DNA of 64,000 nucleotides. Source: Bacillota bacterium (GTDB lineage Bacteria > Bacillota > Desulfotomaculia > Desulfotomaculales > Desulfohalotomaculaceae). Shown here in pieces: positions 27,119-35,563 of the stretch. Numbering within the stretch: position 1 is the first letter of the stretch; each line of letters starts with the position of its first letter. The stretch spans positions 372,001 to 436,000 of the forward strand of contig VENI01000009.1 in assembly GCA_009711615.1 (NCBI GenBank), in the 5' to 3' direction. The translations under genes and the position numbers were made by a program. The notes below the pieces were generated by a model that saw only the letters and a list, made by a program, of their open reading frames with translations, had not been told where the DNA came from and did no database searches.

Positions 27119-28330
27119 TTATTTTGTAATAAGCCCGCTGCGACGAATATCAGATTTCACGGTAATATTCACTTGGGCATTTGCAAATTTGTCATCCCAT
27201 TGGTTTTTAATCTTAACCCAATCTTTTACATATTTGCGGTGGAAGATATCCCCAAAACCAAAAATATCGACCCTATATTCATCTTGAGCCTTATTAAGTA
27301 CATCTAACATACTCTGCTTAATTTCATTGGATAATTTTCTATCTAAAGCATAAATGTTTTCAGGCTTTGTTAAATCCACTGTAGATTGATGCTCCAACAC
27401 ATCACCCTCCGTTTCTATAGTAACATCAATCCAGATATCTTCCCCGTCATAATAGGGTTCCACATTGGTACTACTCTCTGTTACACGAACGGTTACTTTT
27501 TCGTCAGTATCACCGATTGATGGAATGGTTACAAAACCTCTTTTTATTTGTTTCTTCAGCCAGAGCAACCCCCTTGTTTCCATCATATTTAGCCAACCGA
27601 TAAGCTTCTCACCCTTATAGACCGCCGATCCGGTTATCGTTATTTCACCATGAACCATAGTTTGTTTCTGTTCACCTTGCTTTACTTCAGGTAAATTCTC
27701 CTCTAAACCTGGACCCTGCGGAACACCCGAAGGTGTTAGTTCCATAGCTGGAAGTACAGGGTTACCATCACTGGCCAGTGTCATAGAAAGATCTTTTAAA
27801 TTTAATTGAACCCCAACACCCGATTTAATCATCTTATCCACGGATTGCGCTGATGAAGTTTCCAATTGAGAATGGCTGTTTAACAACTCAGATGCTTTTC
27901 CTCTCGCTGTTACAACCCACATAGTTTCTCGAACTATGGTTGAACGTGTAAAAAAATCGATAGCCTGCCGGATGTCTTGTTGGGCCATTTCCTTACCTAC
28001 CACCAGAACAGAGTTATGACCCCAGTAAACCCTTCTGGGTACTTTTTGTTCTAATTTTTTCCTGGCATCCAATACAGTATCGCCGGTCTCAGAAATCACC
28101 CAGACATTATTCTCCTGGTACCCGGCTGTTTTACCCCCGGCTCCACCAAAGGCACTGGGGCGGGCAATTTGTACTGTTAGCAATATTTTGCCATCGTTGT
28201 TTCTATCAATCCCAGTGGCCAGAATAATGGCAAGATTGTTTAACTCTTTCATACTCCAACAACCTGTAATGCTAATGCTTGAAATAATTAATAGAATAAT
28301 AACATTTCTAAATAAATAATGTTTATTCAA
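27119..28330 (-). CDS. GerAC-family germination lipoprotein
   Basis: A 403-residue lipoprotein subunit of a germinant receptor. The signal peptide ends in a lipobox (SISITGCWSMKELNN), followed by the Ger(x)C features NNLAIILATGIDRNNDGKIL and RVYWGHNSVLVVGKEMAQQD. TTG at 28330 has AGGTGG about eight bases upstream; the GTG 12 bases before it overlaps that site. It lies directly after the GerAA gene, and its end meets the oppositely oriented GerAB gene. Confidence 0.88.
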   Translation of the reverse strand: MNKHYLFRNVIILLIISSISITGCWSMKELNNLAIILATGIDRNNDGKILLTVQIARPSAFGGAGGKTAGYQENNVWVISETGDTVLDARKKLEQKVPRRVYWGHNSVLVVGKEMAQQDIRQAIDFFTRSTIVRETMWVVTARGKASELLNSHSQLETSSAQSVDKMIKSGVGVQLNLKDLSMTLASDGNPVLPAMELTPSGVPQGPGLEENLPEVKQGEQKQTMVHGEITITGSAVYKGEKLIGWLNMMETRGLLWLKKQIKRGFVTIPSIGDTDEKVTVRVTESSTNVEPYYDGEDIWIDVTIETEGDVLEHQSTVDLTKPENIYALDRKLSNEIKQSMLDVLNKAQDEYRVDIFGFGDIFHRKYVKDWVKIKNQWDDKFANAQVNITVKSDIRRSGLITK

Positions 28331-28385
28331 TAAAGTTACCACCTTTAATAAGAAATAAGGTAGGTTTTATTCACCAAGAATCTGG

Positions 28386-29978
28386 TTACGGTTCTTGTCT
28401 GGGCTTTATTCGCCTGGAATTTGCTCCACTGGTCTGCTGGGGGCGATTAAGCATCGCCCACCAGGGTACCCGAACGGCAGTATCTTTTAAACTACTTAGC
28501 CTTGAGGGTGCCAGCGGTGACAAGTAGGGCATATCGAATGATCGCAGACTGGCCAAGTGTATCACCAGAAATATAACCCCAGAAATCATGCCAAAGAGTC
28601 CCAGAAAAGCTGACAGAAACATTAGGGGAAACCGCAATAGGCGAATGGCTAGATTACCACTGTAGTATACAGTAAAAGATGCAATTCCAGTCAAGGCTAC
28701 AACAATAACCGTAGATGCAGCCACCAGCCCAGCCTCTACAGCGGCCTGCCCTATGATTAGTGCTCCCACGATGCTTACCGCCTGACCAGCAGGCCGGGGC
28801 AGACGCAAACCTGCTTCCCGCAATATTTCAAAGGCAATCTCCATTGATAGAACTTCCAAAAAAAGCGGGAAAGGTACCGCTTCACGCTGAGCAGCAATGC
28901 TTAACAGCAAGGGGGTTGGTATCATCTCTTGGTGGTAAGCAATAATGGCAATATAAAGTGGTGGAACCAACAGTGATATGAACAGCGTAAAAATTCGTAG
29001 CATGCGAATTGCTATGGAAAACTGATAATTTTGATAGTAGTCTTCCGGGTTTTGAATAATTTCTATAAAGAATGTGGGTACCGTTAAGACAATGGGTGTG
29101 CCGTCCACCAAAATGGCCAAGCGCCCTTCTAATAAATTTGCTGCCACCCTGTCCGGGCGGTCAGTATTAAATACTGTGGAAAAAGGGCTTCGGGGTGTAT
29201 CCACTATATATTCCTCTATATAATTAGATTCCAACACACCGTCTATTTCAATTTTTTTTAAACGCTTTTTTGCTTCTTTAACCAATTCATTCTTAATTAT
29301 TCCTTTGAGATAAACCAGTGCCACATCAGTCTTAGTTCTTTTGCCTAACTTTAACATCTCAATTTTTAAATTTGGGTCCTTTATTTTTCTCCGAATCATG
29401 GAAGTATTTATTAATAGCGTTTCTACAAAGGCTTCCCGGGGGCCACGTATTACCACCTCTGTTTTTGAATCCTCTATACCCCGAGATTCCCATTCCCTAT
29501 TACCATTTATAATGGCTGTGGCATGTCCATCCACCAACAATACGGTATCCCCTGATAATATGGCATCAATTGCATCCCAAATCTTCTCTGATTCTTTAAT
29601 TTGATGAATACAAAGCCCCCTCATTTTTACGTAATGAAAGGCATTTGCCTTAGTAATCTCTTCGTTTTCAGTGGCCACGGGTAATTCCAATGACAACGCC
29701 CTCATAATCTGCTCACTTACTTGGCTTTTATTTGTAAGTCCGTCAACATAAATCAGTGCTAGTTTAATTTGGTCCCTTTGGGCCATAATAAATTCTCTAA
29801 AAATGAGGTCGCTACAGTCTTTAAATACATCCTTTAGCAGGCTCATGTTTCCATCTAACTCAGTGCCAAAAGATGCTTCTTGAGGCAAGTTATCAGTAGT
29901 AAACTGTGAACCTCCAACCTTGTTCTTATTCTCAATTCCAGATTTATTGCGTCGATTAAGCTTTTTGAACCAGGTCAT
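28386..29978 (-). CDS. GerAA-family germinant receptor subunit
   Basis: A 530-residue protein. A large N-terminal soluble part (to about 290) contains DSKTEVVIRGPREAFVETL and SMIRRKIKDPNLKIEMLKLG. It is followed by the conserved membrane domain with DRPDRVAANLLEGRLAILVD, PPLYIAIIAYHQEMIPTPLL and AAQREAVPFPLFLEVLSMEI. GAGAGGAAGA precedes the ATG. It forms a two-gene unit with gerAC. Acts in the spore inner membrane. Confidence 0.93.
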   Translation of the reverse strand: MTWFKKLNRRNKSGIENKNKVGGSQFTTDNLPQEASFGTELDGNMSLLKDVFKDCSDLIFREFIMAQRDQIKLALIYVDGLTNKSQVSEQIMRALSLELPVATENEEITKANAFHYVKMRGLCIHQIKESEKIWDAIDAILSGDTVLLVDGHATAIINGNREWESRGIEDSKTEVVIRGPREAFVETLLINTSMIRRKIKDPNLKIEMLKLGKRTKTDVALVYLKGIIKNELVKEAKKRLKKIEIDGVLESNYIEEYIVDTPRSPFSTVFNTDRPDRVAANLLEGRLAILVDGTPIVLTVPTFFIEIIQNPEDYYQNYQFSIAIRMLRIFTLFISLLVPPLYIAIIAYHQEMIPTPLLLSIAAQREAVPFPLFLEVLSMEIAFEILREAGLRLPRPAGQAVSIVGALIIGQAAVEAGLVAASTVIVVALTGIASFTVYYSGNLAIRLLRFPLMFLSAFLGLFGMISGVIFLVIHLASLRSFDMPYLSPLAPSRLSSLKDTAVRVPWWAMLNRPQQTSGANSRRIKPRQEP

Positions 29979-30070
29979 ATTCTTCCTCTCTTGGTAGTGT
30001 TAGTATTATTCTGTTCTATAAAACAGATAATTATGTTATGTCACGGTAAAAGGCACATTTATAATGCCAA

Positions 30071-30287
30071 GGGGACGGGGTTCTTGTCACATACACTCTG
30101 TGAATTCTACTCCTAGGGCGTCTTTCCCAATCTGTATTAAAAAATATCATCCGTCTAATTACTTCTTTCAATATAGTCAGTGTTATTTGTCCATAAAGAG
30201 TTTTGAATTTTGGTTACAGCCTTTGCAGGATTCTGAAAAATATATCGAAGAACTGCTAAGAAATATGTGTGTCAATACCCCCGTCCC
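30071..30287. repeat. REP/MITE-like element, copy A
   Basis: A 217-base element. It begins GGGGACGGGGTTCTTGTCAC and its far end, read on the other strand, begins GGGACGGGGGTATTGACACA, so it has imperfect 20-base terminal inverted repeats. A second copy, roughly 90% identical by eye, lies at 45999-46210. The TGACA-GGGGACGGGG ends resemble REP units mobilised by Y1-type (RAYT) transposases. No transposase gene is visible. The 85-codon frame across this copy has no support as a gene. It lies in the otherwise empty 29979-30373 gap. Confidence 0.7.
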
Positions 30288-30321
30288 TTTGTCATGGTAC
30301 CTTTGTCATGGTACAAAATAA

Positions 30322-30353
30322 AACCCACCTTCAACCATATATGAAGGTGGGTT
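30322..30353 (-). terminator. Terminator of the IALEE protein operon
   Basis: 12-bp perfect stem AACCCACCTTCA / TGAAGGTGGGTT followed by TTATTTT on the minus strand, 20 bases past the stop of the gene at 30374. Confidence 0.85.
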
Positions 30354-30373
30354 CATGGGAAGAATTGCTTAAG

Positions 30374-30715
30374 CTAGAAGCAATCTTCGGGGTTCCCGTA
30401 GATTAAAGTAGTATCTTTGCTATCGTCTTTAGCGATATCAATAGTGGATATAATATGGTCAGTTTTAAACTGAATTAACATTTGCATTTTGATAAGTAAT
30501 TTAAAAATATTGTTAACACTTTTTTGAAATTCCAAGATATCGTTGTAATTAATGTCACCAAGTTTGGAACTGATTAACTTATTTGCAATAATCTTTATCT
30601 CATCTGCTTCTGTGTTGATTATACTGGCCAGGGATAATTCAAAGTTAGCAATTGATTCCAGGACACTTGTTATTACATGCCTTTTATCAACACAGGGAAT
30701 ATCTAGTTTTTTCAT
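30374..30715 (-). CDS. Small helical protein, diverged IALEE family
   Basis: 113 residues, start preceded by AAGGGGA. Predicted all-helical: KRHVITSVLESIANFELSLA, then IINTEADEIKIIANKLI, FQKSVNNIFKLLIKMQMLIQ and FKTDHIIST. The order ESIA-E-LA-I-NTEADEI, then FQKSV and MQML-QFK matches the paralogues at 30818, 31164 and 36391 but is more diverged. No signal peptide. Related IALEE(A/L)-L-HI-NAEGEKIQ proteins occur with spore surface genes in other Firmicutes, so a coat or exosporium role is likely. Last gene of its unit. Confidence 0.7.
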   Translation of the reverse strand: MKKLDIPCVDKRHVITSVLESIANFELSLASIINTEADEIKIIANKLISSKLGDINYNDILEFQKSVNNIFKLLIKMQMLIQFKTDHIISTIDIAKDDSKDTTLIYGNPEDCF

Positions 30716-30817
30716 TAGAAAATCCCCTTATCTTTTAGGCTATGTAACATCAATAAGCCCAAGGCGCCTTGAGCTTATTAACATATTGTTCGGTATTTTT
30801 TATTTAGTATTTTTATT

Positions 30818-31138
30818 TCATTTTGATTTTTTTGTTCTTTTATCGCAGTGGTCATCAAAGTCATCACAATCATTATCAATTAAGTCCGTAACATTCTCTA
30901 ATTTAAACTGTAACAGCATTTGCATTTTGATTGCATTCTGAATTACGCCGGACACGCTCTTTTGAAAATCTATAACATCAGATATATGATTACAATCCAG
31001 GCATTTTGCAAAGGCTTGAACCTTTTCTGCTTCAGAATTTATTAGTGCTGCCAAAGCAGTTTCTTCTAATGCAATCGACTCTATAATGTCAACTATAGAA
31101 CCCTTACGACCTCTTTCTGGAATCTTAGGTAAACCCAT
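30818..31138 (-). CDS. IALEE-family small helical spore-type protein (tandem copy 2)
   Basis: 106 residues from the ATG at 31138 (GGGAGG upstream; the longer frame is unlikely because its upstream copy starts with the same MGLPKIPERGRKGS). The core IIESIALEETALAALINSEA is followed by EKVQAFAKCLD, FQKSVSGVIQNAIKMQMLLQ and a very acidic tail ending in KRTKKSK. About the first third of the gene is identical at DNA level to the copy at 31164-31442, a very recent tandem duplication. The two CxxC-less cysteines in CLDC could make disulfides. Confidence 0.8.
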   Translation of the reverse strand: MGLPKIPERGRKGSIVDIIESIALEETALAALINSEAEKVQAFAKCLDCNHISDVIDFQKSVSGVIQNAIKMQMLLQFKLENVTDLIDNDCDDFDDHCDKRTKKSK

Positions 31139-31163
31139 ATCAAAAAAACCTCCCTTATCAAAT

Positions 31164-31442
31164 TTAATCGTCATCTCCGTCAATCAGGTCGATAACGTCT
31201 TCTAACTTAAATTGCAATAGCATTTGCATTTTAATTGCATTTTGAACTACGCCGGACACACTCTTTTGAAAGTCAATAATATCAGACATATGATCGCAGT
31301 CTAAACATTCCGCAAAGGCTTGAACCTTTTCTGCTTCAGAATTTATTAGTGCTGCCAAAGCAGTTTCTTCTAATGCAATCGACTCTATAATGTCAACTAT
31401 AGAACCCTTACGACCTCTTTCTGGAATCTTAGGTAAACCCAT
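31164..31442 (-). CDS. IALEE-family small helical spore-type protein (tandem copy 1)
   Basis: 92 residues, AAGGAGG seven bases before ATG. Helical, with IIESIALEETALAALINSEA, EKVQAFAECLDCDH and FQKSVSGVVQNAIKMQMLLQ, ending in an acidic LIDGDDD. It is the first gene of a three-gene unit of paralogues (31442 to 30374). The repeated MQMLLQFK segment suggests a helical bundle that self-associates. A spore-surface function is inferred from family context and the adjacent coat-type genes. Confidence 0.8.
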   Translation of the reverse strand: MGLPKIPERGRKGSIVDIIESIALEETALAALINSEAEKVQAFAECLDCDHMSDIIDFQKSVSGVVQNAIKMQMLLQFKLEDVIDLIDGDDD

Positions 31443-31616
31443 TAAAAAACCTCCTTAAATTAGTACTTTACATAATGATTTCCAAGAATTAAGTTTTTTT
31501 GTTATTACTCAATTCGTTGGAAAGCCTTATAACAATTCCCCTTAGTTCCTATATTATAATTTAGTGTATGAACAATTTAAGCAATTGGTTACAGTTAGAA
31601 AATACTCTAAATAAAA

Positions 31617-31647
31617 ATATCCCCAGATTATCAAAACCTGGTGATAT
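31617..31647 (-). terminator. Terminator after the holin-like gene
   Basis: ATATCACCAG pairs with CTGGGGATAT (one mismatch), followed by TTTTATTT on the minus strand, just past the stop at 31653. Confidence 0.8.
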
Positions 31648-31652
31648 TTTTA

Positions 31653-32036
31653 CTAAAATTTATCTCTTAAGTTATTGTATGTTTCACTACCTGCAATTTT
31701 TTTGGTAACAACTTTACCAATACCATAGAGCCCCCCGGCCTTCATTCCAATATCTAATCCATCTTTTAACGCTTGCCGCCATTCAAAGGTTACCCAAAAC
31801 GCATAATAATCAGTTACTTCAAAAATAAGAACAAAAATTAAGTTTAAAAATGTGCCAAAAACTAGAGCACAAAAAGGAGCCCAGAATTTTGCATTTTGCT
31901 GAACCTTTTCAAAGTTGTTTGCCTCATCATCAGCTTTAGTTTTTGACATTTTTCTTTTTATAAATTCTGTAAAAAAAACGGTTAATGCCATTATAATAGC
32001 AGTTATATCAAACGTTGATTCCAATTTTCCTACCAC
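31653..32036 (-). CDS. Small holin-like membrane protein
   Basis: 127 residues. An N-terminal hydrophobic helix (ITAIIMALTVFFTEFIKRKM), a charged segment (about 30-48), a second helix (FCALVFGTFLNLIFVLIFEV) and a C-terminal amphipathic stretch ending in GLDIGMKAGGLYGIGK. The size and topology recall phage-type holins, but the setting is a coat gene operon, last after YheC and YheD. GTG at 32036 is used; TTG four codons later is an alternative. Function not established. Confidence 0.65.
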   Translation of the reverse strand: MVGKLESTFDITAIIMALTVFFTEFIKRKMSKTKADDEANNFEKVQQNAKFWAPFCALVFGTFLNLIFVLIFEVTDYYAFWVTFEWRQALKDGLDIGMKAGGLYGIGKVVTKKIAGSETYNNLRDKF

Positions 32037-32051
32037 TTCCTTTATATATAA

Positions 32052-33437
32052 TCAATTAGTAAAACCGGTCAAATATTGTGAGTATTGAATAGGCAATCTA
32101 AAACTTTTTTTGTAAGCCTCTTCGTTTTTAGATAAGAAAATGGTGTCTTTACCTGGCTTAGCATTACATTCTATAAACCATAATTTACCATTATTGTCGA
32201 TGGCTATATCAATACCTAGTTCACCAAAAGTACCGTATTCAGCTTCAATTGCCTGTACAGTAGTGTAAAGTAAGCGAGTTATTTCATTCTTTAATTTTGT
32301 TATATCTTTAACTGAATAATCAAATAAGTTTATTAATGCTTCTTCAAACAGGTAACAACTGGAACCTGCTGAAGTAGAAGTAATACTGCAATTTTTAGCA
32401 GCAATTCTAACTGGAACAGCAACAATCTGCCACTGTCCCTTTCTATTCCTCTGCATTAGCGCCCTCATGTCAATATTTCTCTCCTTGTATTGAAGCACAT
32501 CTATACCTTGTTGAACAATGTAAGACGTTGAACTAAGCAGTTCTTTGGCCCTGTTTACTGCTTCTTCTATAGTTGATAAGTTTTCGGTGACAGGTTTATT
32601 TTTAAAATAATTAATTTCATAACCACAATGTACTTTCATTAACCGAATAACCTGCTTACCATTACTTCCTAATATTGCCTTCAAATAAACAGTGTTGTAT
32701 TTATTAAGCATTGCCATTATATTACCTATACTTCCATCATTAGTGTTAGTGCAGTAAAGAGTATCAGGCAGATAACTAACAATTTCTTCATAGGATGCAA
32801 GGCGCTGATAAACTTCCCATTTGTTAAAGTAATGCTGACTATTAAATTTTATTAATGTTTCTACATTATCAAATTGATGTCGTATATATTTAGCCACTGG
32901 CATTTGATTTGGTAAAAAACCACCGCCACGATCATAAATAACATCCGGAAAGGGGAATTTTTTTAACTCCCACAAATTATCATTAAAATTATAACTGTAA
33001 GCAGATATTCGCATCTCTGGCCAATTAATGCTCCTAATAGACATAAAGTAAACTATCGCATTTTCCTCTTTACTTGCTTTTATTAATTCCAATAATCTTT
33101 TATAAGGGGTACCTTTCATTAGAGAATTAAGTGATCCTATATTAACAAACACACCAATATAAGGACCAATTTTTATTTTATCTATTGACTGAAAGCAAGC
33201 AGAAACTTGCTGATTTATATATAAACCCAACTGGTGTAAATGATTCTCGTTTAAATTAATTGTCCCAAAATTATCCGACTCAACCACATCAACCCTTATT
33301 TCTGAATTTCCACCAATTATTTTTAATTGATCTCTATATTTATACTCCTTTTTAGCTCTAATATCTGCCGGTAAACAGATTGTACTGTCGGTAGCAGTAG
33401 CATTTTTAATGGTGACATTAAATTTTTCATTATACAT
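32052..33437 (-). CDS. YheC/YheD-family ATP-grasp coat-associated protein
   Basis: 461 residues from ATG 33437 (GGGAGTGG upstream). The N-terminal domain (to about 95) is followed by a pre-ATP-grasp block (GPYIGVFVNIGSLNSLMKGT) and an ATP-grasp fold with VYLKAILGSNGKQVIRLMK, then RNIDMRALMQRNRKGQWQIV and the Mg-binding end GELGIDIAIDNNGKLWFIEC. The family is known from Bacillus as coat-associated YheC/YheD, and its substrate is unknown. ATP-grasp enzymes usually ligate carboxylates to amines or thiols. Overlaps the preceding paralogue by eight bases. Confidence 0.85.
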   Translation of the reverse strand: MYNEKFNVTIKNATATDSTICLPADIRAKKEYKYRDQLKIIGGNSEIRVDVVESDNFGTINLNENHLHQLGLYINQQVSACFQSIDKIKIGPYIGVFVNIGSLNSLMKGTPYKRLLELIKASKEENAIVYFMSIRSINWPEMRISAYSYNFNDNLWELKKFPFPDVIYDRGGGFLPNQMPVAKYIRHQFDNVETLIKFNSQHYFNKWEVYQRLASYEEIVSYLPDTLYCTNTNDGSIGNIMAMLNKYNTVYLKAILGSNGKQVIRLMKVHCGYEINYFKNKPVTENLSTIEEAVNRAKELLSSTSYIVQQGIDVLQYKERNIDMRALMQRNRKGQWQIVAVPVRIAAKNCSITSTSAGSSCYLFEEALINLFDYSVKDITKLKNEITRLLYTTVQAIEAEYGTFGELGIDIAIDNNGKLWFIECNAKPGKDTIFLSKNEEAYKKSFRLPIQYSQYLTGFTN

Positions 33438-34800
33438 TATTACCACTCCCGGAACAGCGCTCCAGTAAATTGGCATATTTTACTATATTTAAAAATTGAG
33501 TAAATATTCCACCTTGAGCTATTTCTTCAAATGCTTCAGGATTTTTATCTGGTTTGGTATTAGCTTCTATAAACCACAATTTCATGTTTTTATCGAGCCC
33601 CATATCAAGCCCCACCTCGCCCATAGGCCCCACTTCTCCTTCTAATGCATAAGACACTTTAACCGCAGCCTCGGATATATAATCATTTAATTCTTTTGCT
33701 TTATTCTCATTTCCAAACACAACAGTATAATATGAAATAAAATCCTCCACTTCTCCACCCATGCTGACATTTGTTATTGGTTTGTGCTTATCGGCAATTT
33801 TTACTTGGTTATAAATTACCTGCCAGTTGCCTTTACCATCCTTACAGAGCAAAACCCTCATGTCCGATTTTTTTCCATCGTATTGGTACAATTCTATCGG
33901 TTGTTGAACAACAAATGGTTGATTTTCAAAAAATTCTATCATAAATGACCTTAAGTCCAACATACTACTAACGATATACTCATTATTTGAAGTTTTAATT
34001 TTAAACCTCTTATCTGGTTCAGGGTAAATTATTAAAATTTTTTGTCCTCTACTTCCATACCTTGCCTTTAAATACACAGCACAATACTTTTTTAACATCT
34101 CTGAGATATCTGATATGTCAGAATACAATTTTGTTTCTGGCAGCATATCTCCAATAAAAGGATTTTTATTCAAATACTTATAAGTTTTCCATTTATCTAA
34201 ATAGTCAACAGAATTTATAAAGCACACATCTTTATTTTTAGATATTTGATTTCTAAAAAACTTTACTGCCTGCTTTTCATCTTTATCAAATCCCACTCCC
34301 CGATCATAAATCACTTTTGGAAACCCAAACCATGAATATTTTATTTTGCCTTCCTTATTAAAAGTAACCCCTTTAATTTTTCTATCTAGCCAATGAATAT
34401 TTGCACAGCTAAAATAGTAAACTAATCCTCCGTCATGATTTACAGCGTTAAACATATGCTCTGCACTTTCAATAATTTCTCCATTACATAGACTATTAAA
34501 AAACCTTGTATTAACGAAAACACCTAAAAAAGGTCCTAGCCTAATTTCAAGTTTTGAATTGTGAACGTTAATATAAAATTTTTTAGCTGTAATTAAATTA
34601 AAATAACTTATAACATCTGATGTTAATTTTATGCTACTATCTTCAAGGACATCCAATACTCTAATCCAAACTGGCATTTCCAGCATACCAACTTTTAAAG
34701 TGAATAACTGACCGTTATTTATAAGAAAATGGTCTAATAAAAACTTGGACAGGTAAACGGTAGCTTTTTCGTTAGCCTTTGTTGTAATATTTACTAACAA
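33430..34800 (-). CDS. YheC/YheD-family ATP-grasp coat-associated protein (paralogue)
   Basis: 456 residues, TTG start with GGGGAG ten bases upstream. Same architecture as the downstream paralogue: GPFLGVFVNTRFFNSLCNGE, then VIYDRGVGFDKDEKQAVKFF, VYLKARYGSRGQKILIIYPE, KSDMRVLLCKDGKGNWQVI and the acidic end EVGLDMGLDKNMKLWFIEAN. The metal-binding D/E and the N in the last motif are kept, so both proteins should be active. The eight-base overlap between them suggests matched amounts, perhaps a heterodimer. Confidence 0.85.
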   Translation of the reverse strand: MLVNITTKANEKATVYLSKFLLDHFLINNGQLFTLKVGMLEMPVWIRVLDVLEDSSIKLTSDVISYFNLITAKKFYINVHNSKLEIRLGPFLGVFVNTRFFNSLCNGEIIESAEHMFNAVNHDGGLVYYFSCANIHWLDRKIKGVTFNKEGKIKYSWFGFPKVIYDRGVGFDKDEKQAVKFFRNQISKNKDVCFINSVDYLDKWKTYKYLNKNPFIGDMLPETKLYSDISDISEMLKKYCAVYLKARYGSRGQKILIIYPEPDKRFKIKTSNNEYIVSSMLDLRSFMIEFFENQPFVVQQPIELYQYDGKKSDMRVLLCKDGKGNWQVIYNQVKIADKHKPITNVSMGGEVEDFISYYTVVFGNENKAKELNDYISEAAVKVSYALEGEVGPMGEVGLDMGLDKNMKLWFIEANTKPDKNPEAFEEIAQGGIFTQFLNIVKYANLLERCSGSGNNV

Positions 34801-34861
34801 CTTAAATCAACTCCCCTAAATAACCCCTTACATATCTTATGTTAGCTATTCAAAAATGGGA

Positions 34862-35401
34862 TTAATCTTCTTTTTTTATTTTTTGGAGCATTTTCAGATA
34901 TTCGCTCAGTTTCTTCTTGCTCTGGATATTGGCATCAATAGTTTGCAGGGAATTAGTTTCATAGTTTAACTGAGATGGCGAAAGAATCTCCTCTGTGCAG
35001 ATATCTAATTCTATTGAGATTAAAATGCTTTGCCACAAAAATTTATTTTTTATCAGACTATTCATAATCTGTTCTTCAGGTATTGCTGCAGTACTATTCA
35101 GTAGCATTCCTTTCTTTATTTCATGATCTTGATAAATGTTTTCAAAAGATTTTTCTATGGTTTCACAGCGCATCAATCTATCATTCATGCAAATATAGTA
35201 AATCTCTTGAATTAATTCACCATTAATTAATGCTAACCCATTATGGGCATGAGTACAAAGCTGTATTTGCGTTCGCACATCATAAATCTTCAAAATTTGA
35301 TGTCTAAACTCAAAGTCATTTTCAAGCAATAAGTTTATCTTTTTATGATTAATAAAATGAGGTACTAAAACAGCCATGTTTTCACTAGCTAAATTTTTCA
35401 T
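34862..35401 (-). CDS. DUF3794 (SPOCS) domain protein
   Basis: 179 residues, start near GGGAG. Reads VLVPHFINHKKINLLLENDF, KIYDVRTQIQLCTHAHNGLA, LINGELIQEIYYI and MLLNSTAAIPEEQIMNSLIK, a SPOCS/DUF3794 pattern as in coat morphogenesis protein SipL. It lacks a LysM domain. Closest relative in the window is the protein at 36815-37360 (about 180 residues, same order of motifs). First gene of the YheC/YheD unit. Likely a beta-rich structural spore protein. Confidence 0.75.
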   Translation of the reverse strand: MKNLASENMAVLVPHFINHKKINLLLENDFEFRHQILKIYDVRTQIQLCTHAHNGLALINGELIQEIYYICMNDRLMRCETIEKSFENIYQDHEIKKGMLLNSTAAIPEEQIMNSLIKNKFLWQSILISIELDICTEEILSPSQLNYETNSLQTIDANIQSKKKLSEYLKMLQKIKKED

Positions 35402-35433
35402 AATAAAAAAACTCCCTCATAGTAAGTATGTGC

Positions 35434-35444
35434 TATTATATATG
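35434..35444 (-). promoter_or_regulatory. Candidate sporulation-type -10 element
   Basis: On the minus strand CATATATAATA lies 33 bases before the DUF3794 start. The same 11 bases occur 31 bases before the paralogue at 37360 (37391-37401). It resembles CATA-type -10 boxes of late sporulation sigma factors, but no exact match to CATANNNTA is claimed. Confidence 0.4.
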
Positions 35445-35486
35445 TAATAATATTCCAAGGTATGATGCAGAAAAAAGTAATATTAA

Positions 35487-35519
35487 AAGCCTAGATATTA
35501 TTTGCAAATACCTAGGCTT
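35487..35519 (-). terminator. Terminator between DUF3794/IALEE units
   Basis: AAGCCTAG / CTAGGCTT outer stem with a partly paired interior, followed by TTAAT on the minus strand. It lies 45 bases past the stop of the gene at 35564. Confidence 0.7.
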
Positions 35520-35563
35520 GGTAAACTTATGATCTGTACGCTTGTCCCTTTGTCTCTCAGTCA

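Noticed and set aside
30064..30321. 85-codon frame over REP-like copy A
   Set aside because: The second copy of the element does not keep the frame, and the start has no ribosome site; it is repeat DNA.
31021..31442. CRISPR-like repeat
   Set aside because: The repeated DNA is a tandem gene duplication with a single long repeat unit, not short repeats with spacers.
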